Assembly: GCA_027943335.1 (NCBI GenBank)
Contig: BSBK01008409.1
Span: 496,001 to 560,000 of the forward strand
Direction of reading: 5' to 3'
From: Chamaecyparis obtusa
Taxonomy: Eukaryota > Streptophyta > Pinopsida > Cupressales > Cupressaceae
DNA: 64,000 nt
This document shows positions 33,078 to 45,542 of this stretch, one piece after another (the first letter of the stretch is position 1; every line of letters starts with the position of its first letter). The position numbers were made by a program, and so were the translations under genes. The notes below the pieces were generated by a model. It was not told where the DNA came from and searched no databases. It saw only the letters and a list, made by a program, of their open reading frames with translations.

Positions 33078-34274
33078 TTTCATTTGATTATGGAAAATGT
33101 GATTTGAAAAAATAAATCTAATAAAAATTCTTTTAACGAATGACCTTCAATTAAATGTCTTCTGTTAAAAGATGACCTTAAATTGGATACTACTTTTTAA
33201 TTAACTTTCATATCTATCGATATTTCTTTATTCATGGTTCTTGCTTCTTCAAGGTGGTTTTGCATGTAGATTATGTACTTGCTTGTCTTCTAATTCTTTT
33301 TAAAACATCTATGTAGAAGAAATTCCATTTGAAAATGAATCAAACTTTGATTGATCATTTATAATATGTCTATTCGTTTGATTTTTTTATGACATTTATC
33401 AAATGGGTCATTTATATAGATCTCTCGAGGAGACAATCAAATACCTAATCCCCTAAGAACATGAATTATAGGGTGAGCCTATTGAGACTCCTTAAGCTTT
33501 GAATTTTTATTGTGGTTTAAAATATAATAGAACATATTCAACTTTAATTTGAAATACCTTAAGCTTCGTCAATCTTATAAATTGCTAATTCTTTATCTCA
33601 CTCTTATACAATTGTTTGGACTTATAATAGTTATGTATGTCATAGTTTAATAATCTATTCTTTTATAAGGAGACTCTTTTGATATCTTAACAAAGTATTT
33701 AAAGTAAAATGACTTTAACACATAAGGCTTATATAGATCTCTATTAATTTCAACCACTTTACCCTCATAAATATATTTGATACAAGTTAGTGCAACACAA
33801 CACATATATGACAAGTAAGAAACGGTTAACATGGGCCTAATTTCAATTTTTAAATTTCAAGTGAAGGGGTCAATTCTGCACTATAGAATTGATTTAGATA
33901 GATAAAAAGAAAAAGTAATAATCTTGATTATTACTTTGGAGATCTATGTAGATGAAATTAAGACTGATTTTAAGAGTTCATAAATTCTTATGTGGAAACC
34001 CACTACTTACACTCTAATCATTACATGAAGAATAAACAATCTAAAATTGTCCAAATCTAATAAGAAAGTACAAGTATGCAATTTTCATTATTTCAAACTC
34101 CCAAGAAATAGGTTGGTTGCCTATAAATATATGGTTGGCCATGTATCCAACTTTACCTCTTCCTTATCCACAACACACATAATAAATTTTTTAACTACCA
34201 CCTATAAATTAGACAATTGTCCTATTTTTAGATGGCTTCCACAAAATTATACCTTTAGATGTTGACACTACTTA
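33078..34274. repeat. Direct segmental duplication, copy A
   Basis: It matches 34613-35906 throughout, from TTTCATTTGATTATGG to GTTGACACTACTTA. Differences are scattered substitutions and indels. No coding sequence was recognised. Confidence 0.85.
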
Positions 34275-34612
34275 GTAATTAGAATTTAAAATTTATAATC
34301 ATTTTGATTAGTTCATAAATAAAAGAATTAATCAATCAATCTATCTATTTATCTATCTATCTAATGATCTATTTGTCTATGGATCTCTCTATCTACACTA
34401 TAAGCTTTTACTTAGTTTATATGATATAAAATATTGAAGCATATTATTATTTGTATTATTTGAATGCATTTTTTTATTAGATTGTTATATTGGATGTAAT
34501 AATTGAATAGAATAGAATTTACATATTAAATTCCATAGTTTTTATGTTGATTAAAAAATAGACAACATAGTATAATAACTAAAAAAAATTAAATAATTAT
34601 ATTTTTTGAAAG

Positions 34613-35906
34613 TTTCATTTAATTATGGAAAATGTGATTTGAAAAAAAAATTCTAATGCAAAATTAATATATGTGCTATATATCTATGCCCTTAAAGCAC
34701 CTTTTAACAATGACCTTTAATTAAATGTCTTTTGTTAAAAGATGACCTTAAATTGGATGCTACTTTTTAATCAGTTCATATCTATCTATCTATCTATCTA
34801 CCTATCTATGGATATTTCTTTATTCATGGTTCTTACTTCTTCAAGGTGGCTTTATATGTAGATTATGTGCTTACTTGTCTTCTAAAACTTTCTAAAACAT
34901 CTATTATGTAGAATAAATTCCATTTGAAAATGAATCAAACTTTGATTGATCATTTATAATATATCTATTCTTTAGATTTTTTCATGACATTTATCTAATG
35001 GGTTGAATTTATATAGATCGTGTGAGAAGGCAAACAAATACCTAATCTCCTAAGAACATAAATTCTAGGATAAGCCTATTGAGACTCCTTAAGCTTTGAA
35101 TTTTTATTGTGGTTTAAAATATAATAGATCAAATTCAACTTTAGTTTGAAATACTTTAAGCTTCGTCAATCTTTATCTTACTCTCATATAATTGTTTTGG
35201 ACTTATAATAGTTATATAAATTGCTAATTCTTTATCTCACTCTCATACAATTGTTTTGGACTTATAATAGCCATGTATGTCATAGTTTAATAATCTATTC
35301 TTTTATAAGGAGGCTCTTTTTATATCTTAACAAAGTATTTAAAGTAAAATGACTTTAATTCACATAAGGCTTATAATATGGATCTCTATTATTTTCAACC
35401 ACTTTACCTTCACAAATATATGTGATACAAGTTAGTGCAACACAACACATATATGACAAGTAGGAAGGGGTTAACATGGGCCTAATTTCAATTTTTAAAT
35501 TTCAAGTGAAGGGGTCAATTCTGCACTATAGAGTTGATTTAGATAGACAAATAGAAAAAGTAATAATCTTGATTATTACTTTGGAAATCTATGTAGACGA
35601 AATTAACACTGATTTTGAGAATTCATAAACTCTTATGTGGAAACACACTACTTACACTAATCATTACATGAAGAATAAACAATCTAAAATTATCCAAATC
35701 TAATAAGAAAGTGCAAGTATACAATTTCCATTATTTCAAACTCCCAAGTAATAGGTTGGTTGCCTACAAATATATAGTTGGCCATCTATCCAACTTTACC
35801 TCTTGCCTTATATTTTTAACTACCACCTATAAATTAGACAATTGTCCTATATTTAGATGGCTTCCCCAAAATTATAAATAAAATATTTAGATATTGACAC
35901 TACTTA
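34613..35906. repeat. Direct segmental duplication, copy B
   Basis: Second copy, about 1.53 kb downstream of the first. Relative to copy A it has an expanded (ATCT)n tract at 34778-34812 and an internal tandem duplication at about 35160-35280 around TTGTTTTGGACTTATAATAG. Another TCTA-rich tract lies between the copies at 34345-34400. Confidence 0.85.
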
Positions 35907-36952
35907 CCAAAATAAAATATAAATACCTATTATTTGAATTATAAAATAAGAAGCCAAATTAGATTGAAGGAGAATGCATAACCACAATAGTTTTGAAAGG
36001 ACAGACAACTATTGTTTTGCATGCATTATAGAGATTTAAAGCCAAAGAATCTTTTGGCAGGGATTTAAAGGAAACGAATCTTTGCTCACCACCACTGAAA
36101 AATAGCCGTACACATGACAAACTTTATATCATAATAATTACTTTTTGAATACTAGTCATAGGTTTTTGTTTTTACTTGGGACAAACTATTTTTGTTTGGT
36201 GAAAGCGGGACCAGTTAAAAAGTCTGTGTGCACAAAGACGAACGAGCCGACAGAATGGCCGGCCGAATAGTAAAATTTGGCGGATACCGCTAAAATTATC
36301 CTAGAAAAAACGTGCCTCTCACTATAGCTACTAAATTCATTGAATTTTCCAAATCCACTTTATCTTATTCTTATATTAAAAGAAATATGTTTGTGTAGAA
36401 TTTGTACACTAGCATTGTTTAGTATTTTAATTTTATTTTAAATATTATAATTTTCTATATGGGATGAATACATGTTTAAATTGAGTGTAATTATATATAT
36501 ATGAATGATGTGGTTAGATATTTTTATTTAAGTGTTTATTTTGAATTTGCCAAATAAGCTTTATAATTTTTTAAAGATTAGTTTTATTTTATATTTTTTA
36601 GAGAGGTAGATCTATTATCAAATTAGAACAAGACATTAATAAGATAGTATATTGGAATTATTATATATTTGGGTGATTGATTGATGTAAAAAGAATTTTT
36701 ATTTTTGTCTTTTGTTTTGGACTCACTTTGATTTGTTTGTTCTCAATGTAATAATTAGTGTAAAAAACAAATTTTTTTGTGTGAAAAGTGACAAAATAGT
36801 ATGATCTTAACATTATTTCCACCTCCACTCACCCTTATTATTTAAACTTGATTCTTAGTTTATCTATTCCTTTCTTGAATTGGATCTTCATTTGCATAAG
36901 TGATATTCCTTGTCTGGAGTTGGGGTGATCTCTCAGTGTAGAATCTCTTTAA
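35907..36952. other. Interval without recognised gene
   Basis: AT-rich, with one GC-richer patch at 36230-36290. No gene or repeat structure was seen. Confidence 0.5.
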
Positions 36953-37311
36953 GGGCCCGTTGTTTGTTAGAATTAGATTGGAATTGAGATTGTCAAATCC
37001 CAGAATTGACATTTTTTATGTTTGTGTTCAAAATATGAAATTGGAATAGGGATTTGTTAATTCCCATTTACCCCCAAAACGAGCATTTGAATTTTCCATC
37101 TAAATAGATGGAATTGGAAAATCAATTCCAATTCCACTTAAATGAGAATTGAGGGTAAATCAAAATTTATTTTGAAATCCATATACAAACAACATTTTCC
37201 ATCTTCTCATTATGAATTCGAGGTGAACCAAAGAGTTCCAACCATATTCCAAAAACTATTTTCTCACTTTAGAACTTCCAACGTTATTTAATTCTAGCAA
37301 CCAAACAACCC
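36953..37311. mobile_element. 359-bp MITE, PIF/Harbinger-like
   Basis: Ends are GGGCCCGTTGTTTGTTAG and the reverse complement of GGGTTGTTTGGTTGCTAG, an imperfect terminal inverted repeat with a small gap. TAA flanks both sides (36950-36952 and 37312-37314). An internal hairpin CCATCTAAATAGATGG near 37098 resembles CCACTTGAAAAGGTGG in the MITE at 1037-1880, suggesting related families. Confidence 0.75.
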
Positions 37312-37314
37312 TAA

Positions 37315-38049
37315 GTGACTATCGTGGGTCGACTTGAAATACAATCATTTATGATATCTAGTAAACACTTGAATTGAACATCTTTTGGCACATATCATAA
37401 GGCCAAAAAAGATTCACTTAGTGATATTAGCACTACAACAACATTTTAGAGCATATTGTAGGATTTCTTACTAACATCAAAAATTACTAAAACTTGTTGA
37501 TAAATATTCTAATTTGACATTGAGGAGTCAACTATCATTGTAGCGTGCAAACTCCTCAACAATAACACTTCAATAGAATTTGAACTTTGAAGATAAGAAA
37601 TACAACACCATAATTCATGACTTAAACACTTGACAATAGCACTCCTATAGAATTTGAACCTTGATGATAAGAAGTACAACACCATAATTTACCTATTGCA
37701 TCATATTTCAACATTTGTTTAGGATAGTAAAGACAAACATTGTGAGATGTATTACCCATACACGAATTAAAAAATGATCATTTCAAAGTATTGTCCCAAA
37801 CATAATAAATAATTACTACCAACAAAAATTATATATTAATCTAATATTAAAAAATAAAATGAATAGATATCAGCCCATTGATAAATTTTTTTAAAGTAGG
37901 TTATAAGAGGCTCTTCCCCTATATCAATACCCACCAAAAAAATAATCTGACTCGTCACATCTTTTGATAACTTTCCTTAAATCAAATACATCTTGAAAAC
38001 TGTGGCCTATAATCCTCATTCTTTTCTTACCTCCCACTTCAAAGAAAAT
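37315..38049. other. Upstream interval with a CACTA-like motif
   Basis: CACTACAACAACATTTTAG near 37431 resembles a CACTA terminus, but no partner end was found. A roughly 60-bp phrase (CTATAGAATTTGAACCTTGATGATAAG-like) occurs twice at about 37570-37690. No gene was seen. Confidence 0.4.
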
Positions 38050-38091
38050 GACGTGACATTGTCATCACATGTAAAATCCACATTATAAAAT
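38050..38091 (+). promoter_or_regulatory. Candidate promoter of the BAC2-like gene
   Basis: TGACGTGAC at about 38049-38057 contains a bZIP-type ACGT core. TATAAAAT at 38084-38091 is a good TATA-box match. The start codon is about 700 bp downstream, so a long leader, possibly with a 5' UTR intron, is implied. This is a motif-based guess. Confidence 0.4.
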
Positions 38092-38797
38092 GGAATATGA
38101 CCACCATGCGTCTTACGGTTTCAGCGGTGAATTGCAGAGAAAACGACATTCTAAATTTAGTTTTAGTCAGTGTTGTGTAGCAACAGTACCACCTTTCGAA
38201 GTTCATTTCCATACGTCTGTGTTAAGGCGGGGTGAGAGAAGGTTGCACGCACCCCGAGTTTCGGTTTCATCCACATATTCATGCCGTAAGATTCACTGGT
38301 AAAACCACATTTTTAGTATGTAATCTATGCGTAAGATTCCTGCCAAATTGAGGGATCTTTGTTCACAGCACACATTGCAAGGAAAAGGGTGGTGACTGAA
38401 TGAATGTCAGTCCAGTTTAAAATACCCACAAGCCCACCTGCACTAACATACAGTTAGGGTTGCATGATTCTTCTGGCAGTTTGCTGTTGATTGTTCTCTG
38501 TGCTCTTTATTTCATGCAAAAGAAACGTGAATAATCCTTTGTTTCCTTGTTGGCATAAAGCAGATTCAATCCGGGGACCTGGGGGCTGACAATCATCGAC
38601 ATACTTTTGCTTTTCTAATTTTGGAGCACATTATCCAGAATCTACTGGATTCATAAGATCTTTTCATCATTCTGTTGTTGGAATTAGCGAGTTCTTGCAT
38701 CTACTGAGACTGTTGTGCACTCAGGACTGGGATTGCACAGCGGAGGTTTTCAAAGGGAATGCGATTTTGTTTTGTGAGAAGGGATTGCTAAGCGAGA

Positions 38798-41700
38798 ATG
38801 GAGTTTTGGCCAGAGTTTCTTGCGAGCAGCTGGGGAAGAGAGTTTGTTGCTGGTGGGTTTGGAGGGATGGCGGGTGTTCTTGCAGGGCACCCACTTGATA
38901 CTCTCAGAATTCGTTTGCAGCAGCCCATGAATTCAACAAGGCCTTCTGCTTACCAATTGGTGCAGAATATTGTGAGCAAAGAAGGCCCTTCGGCTCTTTA
39001 TAAGGGCATGGGTCTCCCTCTGGCTACGGTTGCTGTTCAGGTCAGTTACTTCTTTCTCATTTTGTGCTTTAAAAATGGTAAAAACTGATTTCACGCCGTT
39101 GAGATTCAGAGTTCAAATGTTATATGTTGTTTTTGGAGTGTATGAAATGATTTAGTACCACCTTATGTATCCTTCGACAAGGTTCTTTGACATTGTCCTT
39201 ATGAAGAGTGCTGTAACATCTAATGGCGGTTGCTTCTCTGGGCTTTGATTGTACAGTCCCGGGTAGGTTTTGAAAAAGTGGTTTTCAAGATAGTACAGCG
39301 TCAAAAACAGATTTGTCAAGGGGAAGCAGGGTAGGTTTGTACTTTTTATCAATGTTTGACAGGTCGTTTTTAGATTACGGCCAAGCCAGAAGCCTATTTG
39401 GTGCATGAGAGCCCCTCTTTAATTGTTTAAATTCTGTCCTCTATTTGCGTACTATGTGATGCCCTTAATTTAGGATTACTAGTTATTCGCTATAGTAGCA
39501 TATTCCCATGATTGAGATTTCAGTTAATATTTATACACGCTTCCCTTTTGTCCTGTTTCAGATCTGTGGTTTAATAAATTTAAACTTTGTAAATGTGAAG
39601 GCATGGGTCATGTTCCAATCAATTGATGCTGTAGTTTATCTATTTCGCATTAAATGCAATGTTTGTCATATGAAGAAAAGTTGGGTCATAACTAATCCAT
39701 GACGGCAGTCTTTGAAAAGCAGGGAGCAATTCATTAGGATTTCATATTTTAAATAGTTTTACAACTAAATTGTTCTAGGGATAAAGAGACAGAATTTCTG
39801 GAAAGCTAAACCTTAGAATTTGTATGGGGTCCAAATCATTTGCTTTTGGATTCTCTAATAGGCGGTGCTCAGACATTAAAGCAAAAGGTTCATGGGAATA
39901 TCTGAAAAGAAAGGTTTAGTGCTTTTAGTAGTTTCGTACCGTATTCCATTGTCACCTTGTTTTTACAGTTTCCTTTGGTAGGACATCTATCTTAAAAATG
40001 CATAATTATATTCCTTTTTAAAAAAATGTCTTAAGAAAATATTTCCCTGAACAAGCTCTTAGATTTTTCTTTGATTTTATTTGAAAGAAAAATGTAATAC
40101 TCAAAATATTCTGTTTAACATATATGCCAGTGTAGGCTACCCTTAAAAGATGAGCATCTTCATTTTCTCTGTATTCTTGCTTTAATTCACAATGGATGAA
40201 ATTTATTTGCATGCTTTTTATCTCTGCTGTATTTTTTATCTAGGATGTTATCATTGGATTTTATTATGATGTAGAGAATCAAATAGATATAAATTCTTCT
40301 TCATAAGTTCCTTAGATTGTGCACAAGCAGTTGATGGTTCTCCAAATCTTTTTACTTCATGTGTTTACAAATCCATTTCTCAATCATAGTTAGTGCAAAG
40401 GCTAACTGAAGGCAACAAAATCAAGCCCATATCACTGGGTTTTTACCTGAAGGATGTGTTATCTTGTCTGATTTGGTCTCATGATTCGTAGAGTGCCACT
40501 GTTTTCTTGAAGTTGATTGAATTCATTTCATCTGTTAAAAGGTTTCTAGTGCATGCAATACATACAAATATTACAAAGCAGAAAATACCATAAATGGAAA
40601 TAGATTGTCATGTATTAAGACACCACATATTGACAGCAATATGTCCTTCAAGATCGAAAAGCTTCCAACTGGGTTCATCAGGAGTGGGTAATAACCAACA
40701 ACTTGTTACTCAAACTGAGTCATGTCATATATGTTGTAATAGGAGGTTGAGGAATAGGGTCCTTAAGTTGATATTTGAATATTAGTCTTAGGATTTAATG
40801 TTTCATTTGAATAACCAACTGTTAAGTGTTCATGTTACAATGTGATTAAGTTTTGTCTCCTTTCTTGAGTATAAGTTAAGAAAGATCCAAATTTTGCATA
40901 TCATTTTGCAATTTGCAGTTCTATTTCTCTAATGAAGAAGATACCTCAATTGAGACCTTTTGTGCCAAGCAACAGAATTTGCACATGTAAATCCATCTTG
41001 GACATGCAAGTGCCCCTGAATTTTTCCTCTTTCAACATTTTTACTTTCAAATGCAAAACCTTTTGCATGATCTCATTTCAGAATGTTGCAGGGTTTTAAA
41101 ATATTGCTTTTGAGTAGTAACTAGTAAGAGAATGGCTAATAGTAAAATGTCTGGAATTAGACAGCGATGTGTTTGACCCCTTGTAAAGGTGATCAATCCA
41201 GTTTTGGGATCAGTCAAAGCATAAACTAAAGATGAGATTTCTTCCAGATACATGCATCCAACTTGCAATTGATTTGCAACTAGAGTTATTTTATGCACTT
41301 ACGCTGTAATTTTCTTGGTGGGTTCTATGTTTTGGTTTGCTTCATTAATGAAGAAAAGATTGTAAACTCTTTTTCTTACATGCCATTTGCCAACACAAAT
41401 GGTAGTTTGGAAACTTAAGATAACATCCTTCACATAATTTTACTAGCAATCTTTTGTAAAATTAGTATATTTAGATTTTAGTTTTATGCATGATTGAATG
41501 ACTAGAAAATTACATGTGTATGAAGCTCTTGTGTTATTGAGATTTGGCCAGGCATATAGGCTTACGGTAGTCCCATTCAATGCTTTCAAGTCAATTTGTT
41601 AACCCATAGTTCTGTCTGAAAGCTACCCAATATTTGTCGATTAATTAGTTTTATAATGTTCTTTTAAAAAAAATTATTTTGTTAGCCATTCTTAACTCAG

Positions 41701-42648
41701 AATTGATTGAATGGTAGATTATAACTCTAGAATGTAAGGTTTGAAAGAAGTTAAGGTGTTGTGGAGATTGTATGTGTACAATGTCCAATACAGGACAAGC
41801 TATAGTCATAAACCATTGGGTACTTGATTTTGCACATAGATTGATCTTGAATGCCAGACAAAGTTTGAGTTTCTTTGAACAGTCTAGAATGCATTTATAC
41901 TGGTGTTACAAGGTACTCATTTACAACTCGTCTTTCCATGTGACTACAGAATGCTGTGGCTTTCCAAGCATATGCTCTTCTATCTCGAGCTTTTGACTAT
42001 AACAACAAGAGGAATGAACCTCCCTCCTATAAAAGCGTAGCATTGGCAGGTGTAGGAGCAGGAACTATACAAACTGCAATTCTTACACCAGTTGAACTTA
42101 TCAAGATTCAACTTCAAGTGAATACTTGTAGAAAACCTACCACAAATAGTTATCATTTTGGTCCCATGATGGTGGCAAAAGGCATTTTACAGAGAGAAGG
42201 AATCAAAGGTCTTTACAGAGGACTTGGCATAACTGTACTTCGAGATGCTCCAGCTCATGGTGTCTACTTCTGGACATATGAGTATAGTCGAGAATGGTTT
42301 CACCCTGGCTGTAGAAAGAACTCACAAGAAAGTCTGTTGACAATGCTTGCAGCGGGAGGATGTGCAGGAGTTGCAAGTTGGGTGTTTTGCTATCCATTGG
42401 ATGTTGTTAAATCTAGACTTCAAGCACAAGGGAATTTATCCCCAAAGTACACTGGTATCTTTGACTGCTTGCAAAAGAGTGTGAGAGAGGAAGGCTATAA
42501 GGTCCTTTGGAGAGGTTTGGGAACTGCTGTAGCACGTGCTTTTGTGGTAAATGGAGCCATTTTTGCAGCATATGAAACTGCGCTGCGTTTGATTTATCCA
42601 CGATCAGAGGATCAAGTGCTCGACACTGCAGTTGAGCTATCCTCATAA
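38798..42648 (+). CDS. BAC2: BAC2-like mitochondrial basic amino acid carrier, two exons
   Basis: Exon 1 is 38798-39040 (81 codons) and exon 2 is 41950-42648 (232 codons plus stop), giving 313 residues. The intron (39041-41949, 2909 bp) is GT-AG and phase 0. The start MEFWPEFLASSWGREF closely matches the start of Arabidopsis BAC2, which transports arginine and other basic amino acids across the inner mitochondrial membrane. The protein has three carrier repeats with signatures HPLDTLRIR (Pro 32), TPVELIKIQ (Pro 128) and YPLDVVKSR (Pro 230). Conserved blocks TVLRDAPAHGVYFWTYEY and GTAVARAFVVNGAIFAAYE support the subfamily. No N-terminal presequence is needed for this family. Two-exon structure also fits the Arabidopsis gene as I recall it. 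The frame is intact and appears functional. Confidence 0.93.
39041..41949 (+). other. BAC2: Intron of the BAC2-like gene
   Basis: Donor CAG|GTCAGT at 39040/39041; acceptor TGACTACAG|AATGCT at 41949/41950. Joining them keeps the reading frame and continues the carrier fold (VAVQ-NAVAFQ). At 2.9 kb it is long for a small carrier gene. I recognised no transposon inside it. Confidence 0.9.
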
Positions 42649-42653
42649 ATAAA
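42648..42653 (+). terminator. Candidate polyadenylation signal
   Basis: AATAAA overlaps the last base of the BAC2 stop codon and is followed by TTGTAATTTTATTC, a T-rich downstream element. It may be too close to the stop to be the main signal. Confidence 0.3.
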
Positions 42654-42699
42654 ACAGTTGATTGTAATTTTATTCTATATTTTAGCAAGAGTTGTTTCC

Positions 42700-44731
42700 C
42701 AAAGTCAATTTAGCTGCTTGCCTGGCCATAGAATTGGGCTCACTTTGATGTTGAAAACTGCAAAGCTGGGCATTGCGATTCTGCGCTCAAATTTTAACAG
42801 GCTGTTTGGATAATGACGATAATGGTAAGAATGATGGCAACTGGGTAAAATTCTGCACCATCACATTCCTCCCTATTATGTTGGGCCAAATAACTGAATC
42901 TCAAGGGTCCTATATGTGCACCTTCAGATGATCAGTGGTGGGTAGGCCTCCAATATATTCTAATGTGTCTTGGAATGTTCTATAGATGTGATATATCATC
43001 TATGGTATCTCAGTTGCTACTCATTATAAATATGATTTCAAATCTGGTTGCTCCAGTCTTTTTATTTATGAAAACTTTATTCATACAGTTGATCTAATTT
43101 ATTACTATCAATGGATGAATCTACAATTACTTTTTTCCTTTGAACTATACAGATTTTGTATGCAAATGATGGGGTTTGATTTGACAAATTTTTAATGATT
43201 TTTTATTTCAAAATTGGAAGCTCCAGCAACATAGGAGATTCCAGAAAAATATCTTTGTAGAATCTTTCTTTTCTATTTGGAAAAAATAAATGAAAAGCTA
43301 TAGCCAGAGAACTAAAGTCAGTTTTAAAATGCTATTAATAATGATATGGATTTTTCATCTCCATTGTTGCATTTCTGGCAGCCCGGGGGCTTGTAATTCT
43401 CACAAGGGAAAGGTGCTACTTGAAAAGACTAAAAGTAAGGAGCAACTCAGTTTTTTTGGTCTACACTACCCAATACAATGGATGCAAAGTCTGCAGCCAA
43501 TTGTGAAGCAGCACATCTCAAATTCTTGCTATAGATCCTCGTTTCAATCTCTGTAGCACACATTGTTAATGCAGGAATTGTAGCATGGCTTTTGAAGATT
43601 GTAAATTATATACTGCAAGTGCAGGGTCACCACTAGACTGCAAGTGAAATCCATATCTACACTATGTGACTCACCATTTTAAATTTGACTGAGTGTTTTT
43701 TAATAAATGAACAGTTGGTATAAATGCAAAATCTGGAAACATAATCTTGCTCCCGCCAAATTCATGAAAGTGAACTTCATTACTCAAACCCGTGGTTAAT
43801 TTACAATCAAGTGGTCTGTAAGCATAATCATCTTCCCAATACCTCCTGCTTACTGGAATTAGTGTTGTACTGTTTCTCTTAGAATGGAAGTTTCAAGTGC
43901 ACCTGCAAAAATTGTAGCAGGGATAGTAGTCCCTACTCCTGTTAATTTTTAACATGATTCATGTGGGTAAAGAGAGGATGATTCCCCATTTCACCCTTTA
44001 CAAAATAGCATTGGTTAAAAATGGGACAGTTGCGTTTGCCAACTCCTAGGTGGAGAAGTATTGATAACTTGTGTGCACAAAGTTTCCCACGAAGATTCAA
44101 AGGAAGAGAGACAAAGCCATGCCATAAACAGCTGCCAGGTATGTCATGACGAGGAAGTGAAATTTAGGACCACTGAGCCCTTGATATTTGAATCAATCTG
44201 AACTCAACCAAGGATAAGCAATTTTTCAACTTTGAGAAGGTGAATCACTTAACCTGTCCCATCATGTTAGCTGCTTAGTGTAATTCTTCAAAGAAAGTCA
44301 AATATTGGGAAAGAGGGAAACAAGCTGGTGAGATAAAACCCTGAATTAGCAGAGAAATGAGAGAAAAGAGCATCATGGTGGACCATGTTCTGTTTTGTAA
44401 TTGAATTAAAATTATCAATTGTACTCGTCCAGCAAGTTTGATCTGCATGCATAAACTTGGAAATTCAATAAAGTTGTTGGTTCTTTATTTTTTGGCTGGC
44501 ACTTTGATGGTTGTGTAACTGAGAATTTTTCAGTTGATCCTTAACCATACTGTTAGTAATAGTAACTTGGATCGGTGACAGACATATTGCACATACAATG
44601 CATTTTACACCCCTTGAAATTTTTTGGAAGGGCCCCTCATGTTAGACGTGCTCTTTAACATTTCTCTTATTGTGCCATCATTACGCACCATGTCAGACTA
44701 AGTCTTACAAATGTGAACCTTTGCTTATGCA
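42700..44731. other. Downstream of BAC2, no gene recognised
   Basis: No conserved frame or repeat ends were seen. An 88-codon frame at 43290-43556 has no recognisable family. Confidence 0.5.
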
Positions 44732-44736
44732 TGTAT
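44732..44736 (+). repeat. Outer Copia target-site duplication, left
   Basis: TGTAT, matched by TGTAT at 58226-58230. Confidence 0.75.
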
Positions 44737-45027
44737 TGTTGAGTAATTTAAACTAGAAATAAAATCAGAACAACAATCAAGAAAACAGAACTAACAAACA
44801 CACGCACATAGAAATGTACACTGACAAGAAGAGTTATATGGTTCACCAATGTATGACTACATTCACGGGAAAAGCAGGGCATAATCTCTTACTACTTGCA
44901 ACAGCGAAATACAAAGTCGTATCAATCATTACAAGTGATTGAGAACCAAATATAAAATGCAGTCTTCAAGGCTGATGAAGAGTCGAGAAGGGGGAAGTTG
45001 GAAAGACACTGATGGTTGAACTTCACA
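44737..45027 (-). repeat. Outer Copia 3' LTR
   Basis: 291 bp. Shares long blocks with 57977-58225, such as GGTTCACCAATGTATG, GAAACAAATATAAAATGC-like and GAAGTTGGAAAGACA. On the minus strand it begins TGTGAAG and is preceded by the purine-rich AAGTGAGAGATTGAAGGT. Confidence 0.8.
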
Positions 45028-45542
45028 ACCTTCAATCTCTCACTTGAAATCCAAATCATGCTGCAATATACAGAGATGTATGTTGCTTTTCCAAGCTTAT
45101 TGTCACTTGATTCCAGGCTAAGAGAAGCTTCATGAACTTCAGCTTCTCTTTGTGGAACAGGTTTGGTGAATGCATCTGCAGGATTCAAATCAGTGTGTAA
45201 CTTCTCCAACTTAAGCTTACTTTTTTCGAGAACATTCTGCATGAAATGAGGATGAAATGATTTTGAAGGTCTATGTGCTTAGTGTGAGAATGAAAGGTAG
45301 GATTTTTTGTCAAATGAATTGCACTATTGCTGTCACTAATCAAAGTGAAAACTTGCTGTTTACATCCCAATTCACCCAATAAACACTGTAACCATAACAT
45401 CTTTGTAGCTCCTTCAGTGATTGCAATGTATTATGTTTTAGTAGTAGAGAGAGTTACCTCTTGTTGCAATTTAGAAACCCAATTGATCGCTTCCTTTGCA
45501 AGTGTGCACAAATAACCAATGTAAATTATCATTTGTTCAAAT
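45028..45542 (-). pseudogene. Outer Copia RNase H, C-terminal part
   Basis: The minus strand reads GYLCTLAKEAINWVSKLQQ, then ITEGATKMLWLQCLLGELG, ISDSNSAIHLTKNPTFH, HTKHIDLQNHF and DLNPADAFTKPV. These are Copia RNase H motifs including the DS-x-SAI and KH(I)D blocks. Stops and a frameshift interrupt it. Its N-terminal half lies on the far side of the Gypsy insertion. Confidence 0.85.
45538..45542 (+). repeat. Gypsy target-site duplication, left (imperfect)
   Basis: CAAAT here versus CAAGT at 56200-56204, a 4/5 match. Confidence 0.55.

Noticed and set aside
37431..37449. A second CACTA element
   Set aside because: Only a short motif match, with no partner end or target duplication found.
38090..38302. 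70-codon frame upstream of BAC2
   Set aside because: It lies between the TATA-like box and the carrier start with no recognisable domain; at most an upstream open frame in the leader.
38695..38898. 67-codon frame overlapping BAC2 exon 1
   Set aside because: It is out of frame with the conserved carrier sequence, so it is a shadow of exon 1.
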